DNA of 64,000 nucleotides from Heterobilharzia americana (Eukaryota > Platyhelminthes > Trematoda > Strigeidida > Schistosomatidae). Both the position numbers and the translations under genes were made by a program. The notes below the pieces were generated by a model. That model worked only from the letters and a program-made list of their open reading frames with translations. It searched no databases and was not told where the DNA came from. Position 1 is the first letter of the stretch, and every line of letters starts with the position of its first letter. Below are positions 12,175-24,059 of this stretch, piece after piece. Where the stretch lies: positions 7,635,755 through 7,699,754 of the forward strand of contig OX104132.1 of assembly GCA_944470555.2 (NCBI GenBank), given 5' to 3'.

Positions 12175-12350
12175 GGTGGATCTCGTGCCCACTAGTGGAT
12201 ACCACTTTGGCGTTTAAAGCGATGGGTACTGGGTTTGAGTCTCGGTGCGAACACCATCACTCACTATGGTGCAGATACATCCAGCTGACAAGTCCTAAAT
12301 AGGATAAGACGTGCGTCCTAGACTCAACTGCTAACCATCACCAAGTAAGC
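12175..12350 (+). repeat. Hammerhead-type SINE with tRNA-like part, left arm
   Basis: It has the fullest SINE structure of the set: GCGATGGGTACTGGGTTTGA (B box), a short linker CATCACTCACTATGGTGCAG, then CATCCAGCTGACAAGTCCTA, GGATAAGACGTGCGTCC and TAGACTC. GAAA is changed to TAAG and CTGATGA to CTGACAA, so it is inactive. Confidence 0.8.
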
Positions 12351-12949
12351 TACAGTTCTGCGCATTGAATGGCCTTAAACGCCCGTTTCTTTACTTTACA
12401 ACAAAGCAATCTTCACAACCCAATTGTTTATTTCAGTAATTGCTGTCGTAGACCGGAGGGTCACTGATTATACTCGAATTCACTTTCATAAGAATACCTA
12501 AAAAGTAGGAACTACAATGGGAGTGGAGTAAAACGGATTCAGTTAATTCCGTTGGTATCTTGTCAACTGCTCACAGCCTACACAATCAAGATATATTTAA
12601 CGTACTTTAATTCATCGGAAGAAAATGGACTAAATGTCAGTAGTTAAAATGGGCTAAAATAGTATTGGCATAGTTGGAGGTCATAATGGTTAGTTTAAGC
12701 AATGTTAATAAGCAGTAGCAAAGTGTCCCAACTATCTACATAGTTCGATGGAAGTTTCTAGAGTGAAAGAAGCTACAAAGGTTGCAGTCAAAACATTGAG
12801 GGACTTAGCGTTAACAGATTATTTAAAAAGGTCATTTGATAAATAATTTACTAAACAAAACGTGCAGAATATTGTGAGTTAAGCACATTTAACTGAAAAC
12901 AGTCCACATGAACAAAAGAAAATGCAATTAAATAACAGTCAAGATAAGG

Positions 12950-13290
12950 TTGTCAAAGGTAGGCAGAGGTTGACTGCAGACTTCTTCTTCTTCTTCAACA
13001 CATTCAGGTTTGAAGCGTTTGATGTCTTCCTTAATGACAAACTTCAGAAGAATCGAGAGAGCTTGTCACCTCATTATATTGAAAGAAGTGAAGATATCTG
13101 CCTGGTGTCCACGGTCAATCAGGTGCTCAGCGATTGCCCTGTTTATAATGTTACTTGCCTTTAGTTGTACAACTCTTTGAAACGTGTTCATGAAATCTGA
13201 AGCACACTCTTCTTCCTGTTCTTCCAATGTATCTACTTCAGGAACTACGCGTAAATGCATTTATACGGTTGGAGGTAACATAAGAAGGGT
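12950..13290 (-). mobile_element. Possible GIY-YIG tail of a Penelope-like element, left arm
   Basis: On the minus strand, IINRAIAEHLIDRGHQADI followed by SFNIM, a stop, and then LLKFVIKEDIKRFKPE resembles the end of a Penelope-type GIY-YIG endonuclease (IAEHL...TGH...F.I...L.EA..I...P). The frame is interrupted by one stop. Confidence 0.5.
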
Positions 13291-14478
13291 ACCTGTCGAC
13301 TTCTGACAACTAAAAAGTACATTATGTTCGGTAAGGAGGAATCAACCTGGTTGCAGAGAAATTTCTAGTCAGTGATTTCTTGAATCGTCTGTTACTAGTT
13401 TCTGCAACGTCCCCATATCACATTGTTATTTCGAATCTAGGAGCGTCCAAGTTGTCGACCACTCTTTAATAAACATCAGTCCATGATGAATACTACTTTG
13501 TGATTAATTATTCAATCATTCTACACAAACTACCAATTCAAAAATATTTCAGTCTGGAGGTTTCGGAAATTTAATCGATTTCAAGGTAGTATTCATCAAC
13601 AACTGACATCATGTAAAGAAGTATTGAACAGTTGTCTATTCCTAGTCCGAGACCTCTCAGCAGTTTATATCCACGACTCTGAACTGTCAAGTCTCGCGGC
13701 GCACACGACAATCATTCAACCACTGATTCGGAAACCAATAATTCACATCTGTTTACTTTTGTCAATTCACACTATATCGTGAAGTTTACATTTTGAGATA
13801 TGTAAGGGTAGGCTCAAGTTATTAAGTAGACAATGAAAAGGCAAAAACCGTTGTAGCGTCATACACTTCCCCAAAATCAATAGCTTAGGGTTTGACGACT
13901 TTTGACATTGATGCTGACCTTTATAGTTTAACTGGACTCGCTAGGCTGAAGGCAACCGGTCAAGCATCCTGGCCATTTGGCACGCTGTCGTGTTACGTTG
14001 CATTGCTCGTATTCGACTCTAGCCAGTTGGTTGGAACGCATCGGTATTTTGGCATAACCATCCAAATATACTATTCCATCCGACTACGCTATCGTGTTCT
14101 TGGTATTGGTGGGTATATAACAAGTTCGAATAATTAGTGATTAGTATTTGCGTCTGTCAAGTTCGCACCAGGACAAATTATAAACCGTTTCACTTTTACT
14201 GGTTCAACGAGTTGGTTTAATGTTATCCAATAAACTATGTCCCAATGTGAATCAAAAAGTAATATACAATAACACTACAAATTACTCAGTGGTCGTTCTG
14301 CCTTTTTCGATTACTTACTTGAATCACACGCTTGACCAGTGAAACAAGGGGACTTTTATGAACGTGTTTTTAAGCTGCTTACACGATACTCTGAAATAAT
14401 TTTTCACACTACAAACTGCCAGACGTATTCAGTTGGTTAAATACAAAAATGCAGATAAATAAGGTTATCATCACCTAC

Positions 14479-14581
14479 CAGTAAACCAAACTGTACAACC
14501 ACGAAACCAACTTTTTCTACAGAATGAAACACGTTGATCATGAGTTACATGTGAGGCTTGATATGTCAGACGTTTGGACAT
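14479..14581 (-). CDS. Inverted PAPS synthase copy, first visible coding exon
   Basis: This is the mirror of 30144-30246, from the candidate start codon to the phase-1 donor GTAGGT. It encodes the N-terminal segment ending FRGCTVWFTG, which joins in phase to the P-loop exon at 7165. The acceptor-like tract ending TTTTATCTTAG just upstream (14595 onward) is also preserved, so the copy carries the same possible 5' end as the parent. About 4.4 kb of identical sequence lies upstream, before the inner end of the arm at 19012. Confidence 0.85.
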
Positions 14582-14827
14582 AATTGTTGGTCTACTAAGA
14601 TAAAACAAAAAAGAATGGAGGCAAAGTGTTCCAGTCAAACTGGCATAAAATATTTACAAGGAAATCAGTAAAAATATGGGTGAAATAACTATTGGAACAG
14701 TGAAATATACAATTTATTTTCTTTGGATAATAGCTTCATTTGACTTATTACAAAACAGTCTAATAAATTCGCATATCTGAAGAAGTTGTAACATAAATCT
14801 AAAAACTGACAGATAGACGAAATCAAC

Positions 14828-15600
14828 AATGAACCTAGCACATAAGCGTATCAATTCAAGTTGTCACATTGCACAGTAGCACTCAAAGAACAACTGGATA
14901 GGAAAGACTGATATTAAAGTAGACAAAGATAAAGGGGAGGAGAGGGGATTTAAAAATTAAGGTCACTCAAAATTCTCAGGCCTCAAAAGATGTCAGAGTG
15001 TCTTGCCCAGTGCTGATTGCAGTTGTCTGAAGAATTCCTTCTTCTTCTCTTGATCTGCATTATTTTCAGGTGCGTAGCGTAGCATTGTATAATTGTGACT
15101 TTCCTTCCTTTTGAGTTGAATCTTGCTGCCATGTTCGAGGAGAAGATTGGTTCCCACTGCATGAGGGCCTTCAGCATTCTTGAAGACATCATGATAGCCG
15201 CTCCAAAACCCAGTGTGTTCGTCGCTGTCATCTGGGTGACAATAACGGATTAGATTACTGACTAACCAGTCAAGAGGTTGAGGAGTCCACTCCCATTCCA
15301 TCTGCTCTCGCAGACTCCAAGCACTTCCATGCCATACGTTCTCATCTCTTTCGCAATCCGGGCAGCCATGCTAGGTTCATACATGGTGCGGATATTCAAT
15401 ATCCTCATTCTTACGTTTACTTTCGTCGAGAGAGAGGACAAATCGGCCAACTGCCTTCCCGAGGCCTTTCGATAAACGGCATCATTACCTGCATCCGATT
15501 CCAGCGAGGAAAAAGTTTGTTTGCATTTTTAATGATTTCTTTGCAATCCAAAGTTTATTAAGCCATTGTATCGGTTTATAGGGGTGCCGTTGGAAGCCAT
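14828..15600 (-). mobile_element. RTE endonuclease fragment fused to a LINE 3' end, left arm
   Basis: On the minus strand, 15450-15262 encodes MRILNIRTMYEPSMAARI and GVCESRWNGSG, the N-terminal motifs of an RTE endonuclease. 15301-14993 continues it after a frameshift, with GPHAVGTNLLL. At about 14997 it changes abruptly into the 3' untranslated block of the other RTE family of this window. The reverse transcriptase is absent. Confidence 0.75.
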
Positions 15601-17190
15601 AATCAAAAAATGCACAAATTAAACACGCTTGAGATTTGGCAGTCAATTTACTATGTATTCAGTTAACAGCTGTCTAGTCGGTGTGAGACCTGAGAATACT
15701 GTGTAACGCTCCAAGTTGTCAAACCTCACATCAGCACATTCAGATACAAGGCAGTAAGATAATCGACGCATCAAGAGAAAATGTCATCAAAAAACTAAAC
15801 CATGAAATAAGATGTACAACTTTTGATGAAGTATGAAGCAACTGCTTAGATCTGTTGTCTTCAAACTAATCACACTGATTGATTGCTTTAGGTTTACAAA
15901 GTAATGGGAAAGTAAAGATCCCCCTGGAGAAAATAACACAGTACATTCCCCGATAATCCCCATCTTACGCAATGGATCATTTTAAACAGATCATGCATTA
16001 AAAAACAGACAACAATGAGAACTTCACGATTTAGTGGATTCATAGAGCGACAAATTCGTCATCTGAATAATTAGCATACGTGATCACATGGATTACTACT
16101 TAATACAGCATGAGACAAGCCAGTGACGAGAATGCGTGGTGAAGGTTGAACAGATTGGAGAAAATGTATTTCATTATCGATAGATGGGATAGTATTTAAA
16201 TGGGTAGTAAACGTGGCACTGCTTTACACTGGGCCTACATACTTTGTTTGCCACTAACTGCTTCACTTGAAATGACCTATTTTAACCCCAACCATATAAA
16301 TCTCATTAATATCCAAATAACTGTTGCCCAAATAAGTACTTTGTACGAAGTCCACTTCCCCCCGATGGGTTACTGCTTCAAACCTAGCATCAATTACCGA
16401 ACTTTCGGCAGTAGAATGATATCACCACCCTTCCTCAAATGGCTGTGGCTCACTGCATACTGCACGAAAGTGCACAGCACGACTGTGCACCATACGATTC
16501 GGATTTCCAAACGATTTCCAAACAATCTTCCCATTATTCACCGCTATCAGACTTTTCACTTGAAAACGGCCTGGTTTATTCAGTATGACATAGATTAAAA
16601 TCGATCAACAATGTCTCCACCATCAACACAAAAGGTTTACAGAATATCTGTCCATTTCAATGTGACAAACAAATTATTTCTCTTCATCCCGAAACACCTG
16701 AAATCATTTCACAAACACCTACATTTACGCATGTAGCTTTCAACTGCATTATCCTCCATCCAATCAGGCATGTCAAATATTCAGTTGGTCAGTTTGACTG
16801 AAATATCTGGACGCATTTAACCTTGCCTCCTGGTCTACACCGCTCTCCACACATACATATCGGGACTACGTTTAAACATCATCCATCAGATTCGGAAGTA
16901 AACTGAAGACACCAACATCCAACAGTGAAGTCGCAGTTAGTGAGTTTAGGCAGTTGATCTCTCACTTATCAAGGTCTCAGCAGTAAAATATCATCAGCCT
17001 TGATAAGATAGGTTTGACTCAGTGTTTACTGTGCAAGCGTGCACACGGATGCAAAGTCACACAGACGTAAACCGATACCACTAGCATGATAAATTCGAAC
17101 ATATAAGGCATATTTCGTAGATGATGACAGACTGTCAATGTAGTGACCGATAACGAATAACAGTAAGTATGAAATATATTTGCGTTATAT
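15601..17190. other. Stretch of the left arm without a supported gene
   Basis: A 132-codon plus-strand frame at 16200-16598 has no family resemblance, and its composition is that of surrounding DNA. The mirror is 27535-29124. Confidence 0.5.
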
Positions 17191-17194
17191 TTGC

Positions 17195-17262
17195 TACTGT
17201 CTAACAGTGGAGTGTAGGATGCGTGTTCCATCCGATTCGAGACAAGTCAGCTGGATATACAT
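17195..17262 (-). repeat. Hammerhead-type SINE relic, left arm
   Basis: On the minus strand ATCCAGCTGACTTGTCTCGA is followed by GGATGGAACACGCATCCTAC. The order of elements is kept, but the core is mutated in several places. Confidence 0.65.
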
Positions 17263-17850
17263 TCCACATAAAAGTATCCTACATATCTGTTAAAAGCCTT
17301 CAACTAACCCAAATTCTATTGGGAGTAAAGAAGCATGAATGATCACAAACTACGGTCTCAGTATTCGTGACTCCAAATGGATGGAACGCAGAATATAACT
17401 CCTTCAAATCAGCGTTTCGCTATTTACAGTAAACGGATTATTTAAACTAATAGTAAACAAATATTTGCAGTATCGAAGATTAGAAATTGTGGCAAACAAA
17501 GTTCTTTTCGATGAATAATTTTGCGTTGTTAACAGGTTGAACAGAAATACTGGACATCTATTGTGTTAGGGTTGATGACAGTATGAAATATTGTTTCTAA
17601 TGAATGGGCACCGAATATTTAAGCCTTTGCAGTGGGTCAAAACCAGGCTAAACCTTGCTTTGCCCGAGGCCACTCTACAGGATTATGGTTAAACACATTC
17701 GTTGTCATTTTGAAATCTTGTTGGTGGGCTTCCACATTTTAGGAGCAGACGTAACCTAAAACTGTCACATGTAGAACTTTCGTCGATGACTTTCCATATA
17801 TTTTCAAATCCACCAGATTTTTTAGTAGTATGACAGAAGTTCCGCGGCTC

Positions 17851-18044
17851 TTACTTTATTTTACTTTGCTTCGATTTTTCAAGAAGTTTATCCTATATAC
17901 AGTACATCACCAACGAAGTGAATAAAATCTGAAATTTTGAGACTAATCCACGCTAGCAAGGTTGCTATGTAAAGCGCTTGAAGTCCTGAAAAAACTGACA
18001 CTGTATTTGTTGAGCATCTTTCAAATACCATCCATAGTGTGTGA
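17851..18044 (+). repeat. Direct repeat, arm copy
   Basis: This 194 bp block recurs in the same orientation at 19006-19198 with about 97-98% identity and a one-base length difference. It is mirrored at 26681-26874. It is more diverged from its spacer copy than the two arms are from each other, so it predates the palindrome. Confidence 0.9.
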
Positions 18045-19005
18045 CCTTTGAAGAAAACGTGGCTTTGTTTTTATGAGAACTGAGTGCACATGTTTCGACT
18101 AAAGTTCAAGCTGAGTTCGACAAATAAGAAATGATGTCTAAGCTTTATTAAACTGGAGTGCTAGTAAATGAGTTAGTTATAATTTTGTTCTTCTCAGGTT
18201 TCTGTGGCAATGTTTGTCATGTTTTTGTCATACCTTCTAGGCTCACTAAAGGGGTTTCAAAATTACAGTTAGGTATTTAGAAATGTTAAATGGTAATATA
18301 GTAGTGAAATTCGCATAGTCTCAATGCGACAGTGGACCTTATATTGACCGTAGAATCTTAAAAGTAAATAGGGCTTGAGACTGAACTGCAGTGAAATTCA
18401 GCTCTTGAAATCCAGTTTTATTTCATGAAGGAACTTACGCGAAACCCAAAGGATTTGATCACAATGACCTATGGGTATATGTGGATATCTGGGGCTGCAA
18501 AAGGTAAGCTAGTTAACGTCAATGTGGACGCGAAATAGACTATAAATGTGTTATCTTCCATGTTGTCGCACACACGAAAAAGCAAACCGAAGACAGCGAA
18601 ATTAAGATACTATGATGAAATGTGGTACAGAGACATTAGATGGAAAGATGATATGATGCTTAAGGAAGATACCGATTGCATAGCCAAACGTCAGTGAGAC
18701 GAGTTATGAACTGTATCGCTAAATCATTATCTTACTGCTTCTAATGACTTACTAACTTTTTGGCCCATAAAAACATCTGATATCTCCTAACCACGAACAC
18801 CGGAATAAGTTAGAACCACACATTTTGTGAGACCTTTTTCTATCGCTGTTCAGCGTAGCGTATGCCACAACTAATCTCTGCTGGTTACCTCTGTTATGCA
18901 TGAGCTCTATATAGCACAGCCGCACAAATCAAAACTACTCAGATTAGCTTTTACAATGATGCAAGATGACATGCGCATAATACGCTCCTTTAAAGGAGTC
19001 AATAT

Positions 19006-19198
19006 TTACTTTATTTTACTTTGCTTCGATTTTTCAAGAAGTTTATCCTATATACAGTACATCACCAACGAAGTGAATAAAATCTGAAATTTTGAGACTA
19101 ATCCACGCTAGCAAGGTTGCTATGTAAAGCGCTTGAAGTCCTGAAACACTGACACTGTATTTGTTGAGCATCTTTCAAATACCATCCATGGTGTGTGA
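19006..19198 (+). repeat. Direct repeat, copy spanning the inner breakpoint
   Basis: This is the second copy of 17851-18044. Its first seven bases, TTACTTT (19006-19012), are also the last seven bases of the left arm, so the inner junction is a seven-base overlap between arm and repeat. Confidence 0.9.
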
Positions 19199-21135
19199 TC
19201 TGCGTGTAATTTAGAGAGTCGCGGTGTGTAGTTTTTCTGGAATGTGTGACTCACTGGACGTAGTCTTTATTCTTTTTTGCGCATATCTTTCTCTAGCAAC
19301 CGCTTCTAAAGATCTGGGACTATCGCTACTCCTGTATAAGACACTAGTTTCAGTTATCTATGAGACTGCTTCAAAGGCGACGCATTTCTTCACTTCACGC
19401 GCCAAAACGTATGTGATCTCACTCGAGAACGCCTTCCAAAGCATTAGGAGGTCAATATATGATCAAACTCAGGGTTTTTGTATGTGACTGCACCAACAAA
19501 ACAAAAAGAATTCGGGCCTTCAAGACATTCTCATGGATGCGGGCAGAAACATACCAGAACATAATAAGGGATCTAAGTTTTACCCTTTTGGCTGCTGTGT
19601 GTTATGGGAAGACTTGAAAAGAGTCAATCGAATACTATGTAACCAAAGTCATCCGAACAGTATAACCCACCGACAGGTCACTATGACAATCGTCGTGGAA
19701 ACTCCGAACAAATTGTTTACCCAACGTCGAAAACCCATTTGTGTTCGACCTTCTCCCTCTGCGAGTTTCCGAACACTGAAACACATTAAATGTTGACAAT
19801 AATACCGCAGCATCTGTCGACTGCCTCAGTACAAGTGTGGATAGCTAAACACCAAAAATGACTTGCACCCAACTAGTCGGGTTACAGATTGAGCAGAAAC
19901 AACGAACTGATTCCGTATCGCTTCCCTACAGTCACCATTATACTACCTCTCTTGCACTGCCGCTACTGTTATGGAATTAACCCAACATCATAATCTCACG
20001 TTGACGGCCAAACCACAAACGGTAATGCCATGCACTAAGGTACTACTGGTACCTAGACTCAAGGGAGACTAACAGCAATGACATAAGTATACAATGCCGA
20101 AAACTAAACGCAATAGTTAAGTTAAAATCTAATTTCTTAGAAAAAAAAATGAACAAGAGTGGACAGGAAGCGGAGTGCGACACGATATGCTACAGTGAAC
20201 TTATTAGATACTCAAATGTAACCTACTTTTCTTCACAACCTAACCGATCTCACGACTTAACACCTATTTCCTAAAAATAGCCCCTTAAAGTAAACTCTCC
20301 AATCCGAAAAGATAAAAGAACTGTCTGTCGGTGCATTTTCATGGCATGCAACTCTTTATTATTTGCCCTTACATCTAAGTACTCTGCACCAACATAGTTT
20401 CGGTAGACCCGATATGGTAATGCTCAACAGGCAACACCATGATCATTCCCCTCGTGACCAGATAAAGGGTGGTGGTCCTAAGAACAAAAAAAAACCACGA
20501 ATTTCACCTAAATGTTTATAACTTCATCATACGCTTGTACATAGGTATATAACAAGTTAATACCTGGTCAAATATCCTCTAATCTTTCTATTTCGTAGTG
20601 ATATCTTCAGCTTCAGACTGACTTTCATTACTGTCGTGCGCACCTTCATCTTCTTCCACCTAACCTTACCTCTAAACAGTTTGTTCTGGACACTTCCTCA
20701 AGTAAGTTTAATAGTCAGTACAAACTCACCCAGATGTATCATGGTCGATCTACTCCTGCGTATTTTTGTGCCCCTGTTACAAATTTTGCCTGCTGCTCGC
20801 TTTTGTTATTCACTTTTTAGATTTACTTAACCAGTCCTGCATTCAAATGGAATCCTACAAATCGCATTCGTCCGTGGGAAATATTGGCACCGAAACCTGA
20901 TGACGAACGCGCACACCCCAAGGTCATGAATGTGATGCGGCCTCACCTTCAAGAATATTGGATGATTCAAACGACGACCGGATAATCTTCAAATTCGAAC
21001 TGAGCCTGCTTCAACATGCCTCCTATATGCCATAAATCACAGCATCTAATGTATAGCATAACATTGTACATAATAGTCATCTCTCATTACCAAAGTGATC
21101 AAACCTGTAAACTGGTTTGTATTCATGTAACCTTT
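19199..21135. other. Spacer stretch with no recognisable feature
   Basis: Two plus-strand frames of 87 codons (19224-19487, 19533-19796) and one of 64 (20636-20830) are present, but none resembles a known family or has splice support. Confidence 0.5.
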
Positions 21136-21474
21136 CCAATATCCAATATTGATAGTGCGAGCGTAGAAAACTAGTAGTTTTTGATCTCTCGCGTCTAGTT
21201 CTTAGGGCTTGGTTCCAGTTGTTCGGTTTACTCCTGCAGTGGACGAGGAAATCCCCTCTGCTTTCTTGCTTTTAGCTTCGGTGAGGTGGATGTTTTGTGG
21301 GTTAGTAGGTTGTAATTTGTAGAGTGATTAGGGAGCTACGGGTTGCTGGGAAGTTTAGAGAACTGCCATGACTCCTGTCTGTGTAGGTACCTGGAAGAGA
21401 ATAGTAAGGTAGTGGTAAAGGAATGAAGAGAGAATAAAGAAGAGAGTGAAGTAGCACCATAGAGACTCTGGGAG

Positions 21475-21819
21475 CTGGGTTAAGGCCGTATCGCTAACCA
21501 TCCTTGCCTTTAAACAGGAGTTTGCGTAGATAGCCACTCCCCCTCCTGCTCTATGTTCCCTGTCCCTGCGGAAGAGTTCCATGCCAGCAACACGCATCTC
21601 TTCGTCGGAGATGTCCGATGAGAGCCAGGATTCGGTGATGAATATGATGTCGTAGTGCTGATGTTCACGCAGCGTCCTCATTTTTGCTACCTTCCCTATT
21701 AGCCCCCTAACGTTGCTGTACATACATATTAGAGTGTACCTGATGAGAGGGGAGGTCTGGATGTGTATTTTCGCGGGATGAGCGCTTACGTGGTTGAATT
21801 TAGCCTCGCCAGTCCTCAT
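21475..21819 (-). pseudogene. LINE ORF2 endonuclease N-terminal fragment
   Basis: The frame includes YSNVRGLIGKVAKMRTL, then YDIIFITESWLSSDI and RRDREHRAGGGVAIY, the N, E and GGGVAIY motifs of apurinic-type LINE endonucleases. It breaks off after about 110 residues, and the frame then runs into unrelated sequence, so the catalytic His-Asp part and the reverse transcriptase are lost. Confidence 0.8.
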
Positions 21820-22709
21820 AGGACTGGCATTGTTCCGTTTTTTTGTGTTTTGTTCTTAACTTGGGTGGGGGCTGTAGCAGTGGTGGCTTCTTTACTTGAT
21901 GTATCTAACTCACTGGTCAGCGCCTGTGTGACGACCACTGACTCCAGAGGTCTTGGTGGTTGCCGTCTCTCCTCTTGCCTTGTGGGTCTAGGCTTACTTT
22001 CACATATACGTATTGAGCCACCCATGCGATCTTTCGCATTATACCATGCGTGCAGAACGTCTGTGAGGGAGGCATATGAGTCGAACTGGACGGCAAGTAG
22101 TCTGGGATTGGGTATGGTCTTCAGGTGCGCTGGCCTTGGCAGTCTACTGACGCTGTTGGCCGGTATACTGTTGAGACCAACTTTGGTTGAGAGCCATTGC
22201 CATTGTTGGACGTCGTGAAAGTACCGATCTTTGACCGAGCTGTCACTTGGCAATTCTGGAATCCCATGTACAACTATAGTGTTGTTTCTGTTGGGATTTC
22301 CAACCGCTGACTTTCTCTCCTCCTCTCTTACTGACCATGGCTTGTCAGGCCTGGCCCGAATTTTACAGGCATTAACAACGTCCGGTTGTCGCGAGAGGAG
22401 GAGTGTGTCTTCAGCCTCTTTGGCGGTATTTAGGGACACACGTAAAGGGGGTGGCTTATCTCGGGGTGCATGGCTTCCTCGAGAAAGGCGACACAAAGTT
22501 GCAGGGAGGGGAGGGAGTCCCAGCATCTGACAGTAGTCGGTCCACATTCGGCTGTCAAATTGTTCCCTCTCGACCAACAATGAGTCTGTCGATACATCGA
22601 CGTTGAACAAAATGATCGAGTTGGTCCTCCTGTGACCTGGGTTCGTTGTGGGTGGCACGCCCGACTTACCAATGGGTTTGAGTAATTCCACTGGTTGTTT
22701 CTCAGTCAC
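21816..22709 (-). pseudogene. LINE ORF1 C-terminal part
   Basis: A 297-codon open frame rich in Arg, Pro, Ser and Thr, with an ending in many Thr, Ala and Lys. The middle contains NNTIVVHGIPELPSDSS, which resembles the RNA-binding start of LINE ORF1 proteins. It ends where the endonuclease frame of ORF2 begins (21819), the usual ORF1-ORF2 junction. It is probably a fragment, because the finger upstream is out of frame. Confidence 0.65.
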
Positions 22710-22984
22710 GGTGTGTGGGGTGTTCGGAATGGGTTTCGTAGAGGCTTCGGCGGTCGATGTCTTTGGCCATGCGCTTGACGTCCCCTGGGGCCGGGTGGGG
22801 GTATGGAGACTTGACCTAATATGGTCCCCACGCGAGATGGCGTGCCCACAGCTGGAGCTCTAGGTCTGTTTCCAGGTCTCTCTGTGTTATCCTTTGGTGT
22901 TAACCCTACTTATTCGAGGATGCTGGTAGCTTTTGCGTGGCGGAGAGCATCTCCTTCAGGCTTTCTGTGCGGAGTGCGGGCATT

Positions 22985-23165
22985 TTCCTGCACTCTGGAC
23001 AGATGTACCAGAACCACTTGCATGGTTGTCTCTTCATCAGCTTATAGTATTGTCGGGGGACTTTGGTATCGCAGTGGCAATGCACCCATCGTTGACACAG
23101 GTTGCATGCAAATGCCTCATCGACTACCGAAACAACTTTGGTGCAAACACTGCAGCCATCGGGTG
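22985..23165 (-). pseudogene. LINE ORF1 fragment with PHD-type zinc finger
   Basis: On the minus strand a frame shows cysteine pairs CSVC and CNLC, then WVHCHC, and after about 20 residues W-x-W-x-x-CPEC. This Cys4-His-Cys3 spacing is a PHD finger, a domain found in ORF1 of some CR1-type LINEs. It is out of frame with the parts before (23516-23199) and after (22709-21816), so the ORF1 reading frame is broken. Confidence 0.75.
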
Positions 23166-24059
23166 TCGTAATACAGCCTTCCTTCCATGAATAAGGTGCT
23201 ACGGATTGTGGCGAACTGCTTGTGGCTGCCTTGTTCTGAAGCCTTTTACGTCGTCTTCTATTTCAGGCATGGTATGATCCTTGCTCAAGATAGGACTAGT
23301 TTGTGACGGGCTAGTGCTTCTCTGTGTCACCTGTCTGATGGCTACTGGAATTCTAGAAACATGGGTTGGCCACTTCTTCAGAAGTTCGATGTTCTGCCCT
23401 ACCTCTGTTTGTCTTCTAGTACAGACTAGTGTGTTGTTTAGGGTGTTACTGGCCGTTGTTGTGCACGACCGCGTTATCCGTGTCAAAGCTTCAGACCTAG
23501 CGTTTTGGGCAGACATGTCGCTATGATATAAACTTCTTGGGAAAACAAGTAGTTAACAACAATAAGAGGGTTGAAGACTGAATGCAGCAAAAGGACAGAA
23601 TAGAAAAGGGAAGATAATTTATGTTGGCTCACCTTCAGACACTTGTCACTTGATCCTCTGCTCTTGACCAACGAGTTTAACCGTAAGCTCCAGATGCGTA
23701 TGTATAACCAGGAAGATATTTCCTGGGGAATGACCTCCGAGGAGAACCGAGAGCTAAGGCAGTTTGGCAGCTGAAACGCCCAAGAACCACTGACAGGAGG
23801 TAGACCGGTTGGTTCAAAGGAATAATAATGCCAATTTTCAACTGTTGAGGAGTGAGCTGACGAATGCGCAGGGGTGAGGTGCGTGGACGGACAGAAGTGC
23901 TGCAAACGTTCGATGTTTTTAGATTGAGTATTGAAAGTGGGAGTTTTTCATTGTGGAAAAATCCAAAAGCTGAGAGACGAGCGAAACACGTCACTACTCA
24001 AGGAGCGCGCCACCCGTTGCATGAAATATATTATTATTATTATTATTATTATAAGGCGC

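Larger units (their letters stand above)
713..19012 (+). repeat. Left arm of a giant inverted duplication (palindrome)
   Basis: Every position x in this block is complementary to 44725-x in 25713-44012. The arm is 18,300 bp, with no net indel. I compared the translated pieces and many flanking stretches, not every base, and found differences at 1899, 2270, 2453, 2562, 2734 and 15353, all transitions. Both ends of this arm are novel junctions: the outer end cuts the third PAPS synthase exon mid-codon, and the inner end joins a diverged direct repeat of 17851-18044. This arm is therefore the derived copy and the right arm the parent. An assembly join of two haplotypes could look the same. Confidence 0.97.
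21140..24055 (-). mobile_element. Decayed CR1-like LINE in the spacer
   Basis: Read on the minus strand, a 5' region with an open frame (23994-23677) is followed by a first open reading frame beginning near 23516, a PHD-type zinc finger (about 23165-22985), a long frame of 297 codons (22709-21816) and the start of an apurinic endonuclease (21819-21475). The reverse transcriptase is missing, and after a short stretch the 3' end follows, closing with CTATCAATATTGG near 21140. The order ORF1 with PHD finger then endonuclease is that of CR1-group LINEs. Frameshifts and the deletion make it inactive. A run of eight TTA units (24029-24052) sits at the 5' end. Confidence 0.8.

Noticed and set aside
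16200..16598. 132-codon plus-strand open frame, mirrored at 28127-28525
   Set aside because: No domain, no splice or promoter support, and composition like its surroundings. It is probably repeat-derived.
22231..23190. Several plus-strand frames of 67-116 codons in the spacer
   Set aside because: They are antisense shadows of the LINE ORF1 region on the minus strand.
24029..24052. TTA repeat as a possible regulatory element
   Set aside because: It is a plain trinucleotide run at the end of a LINE, as also seen at 47192 and 63437.
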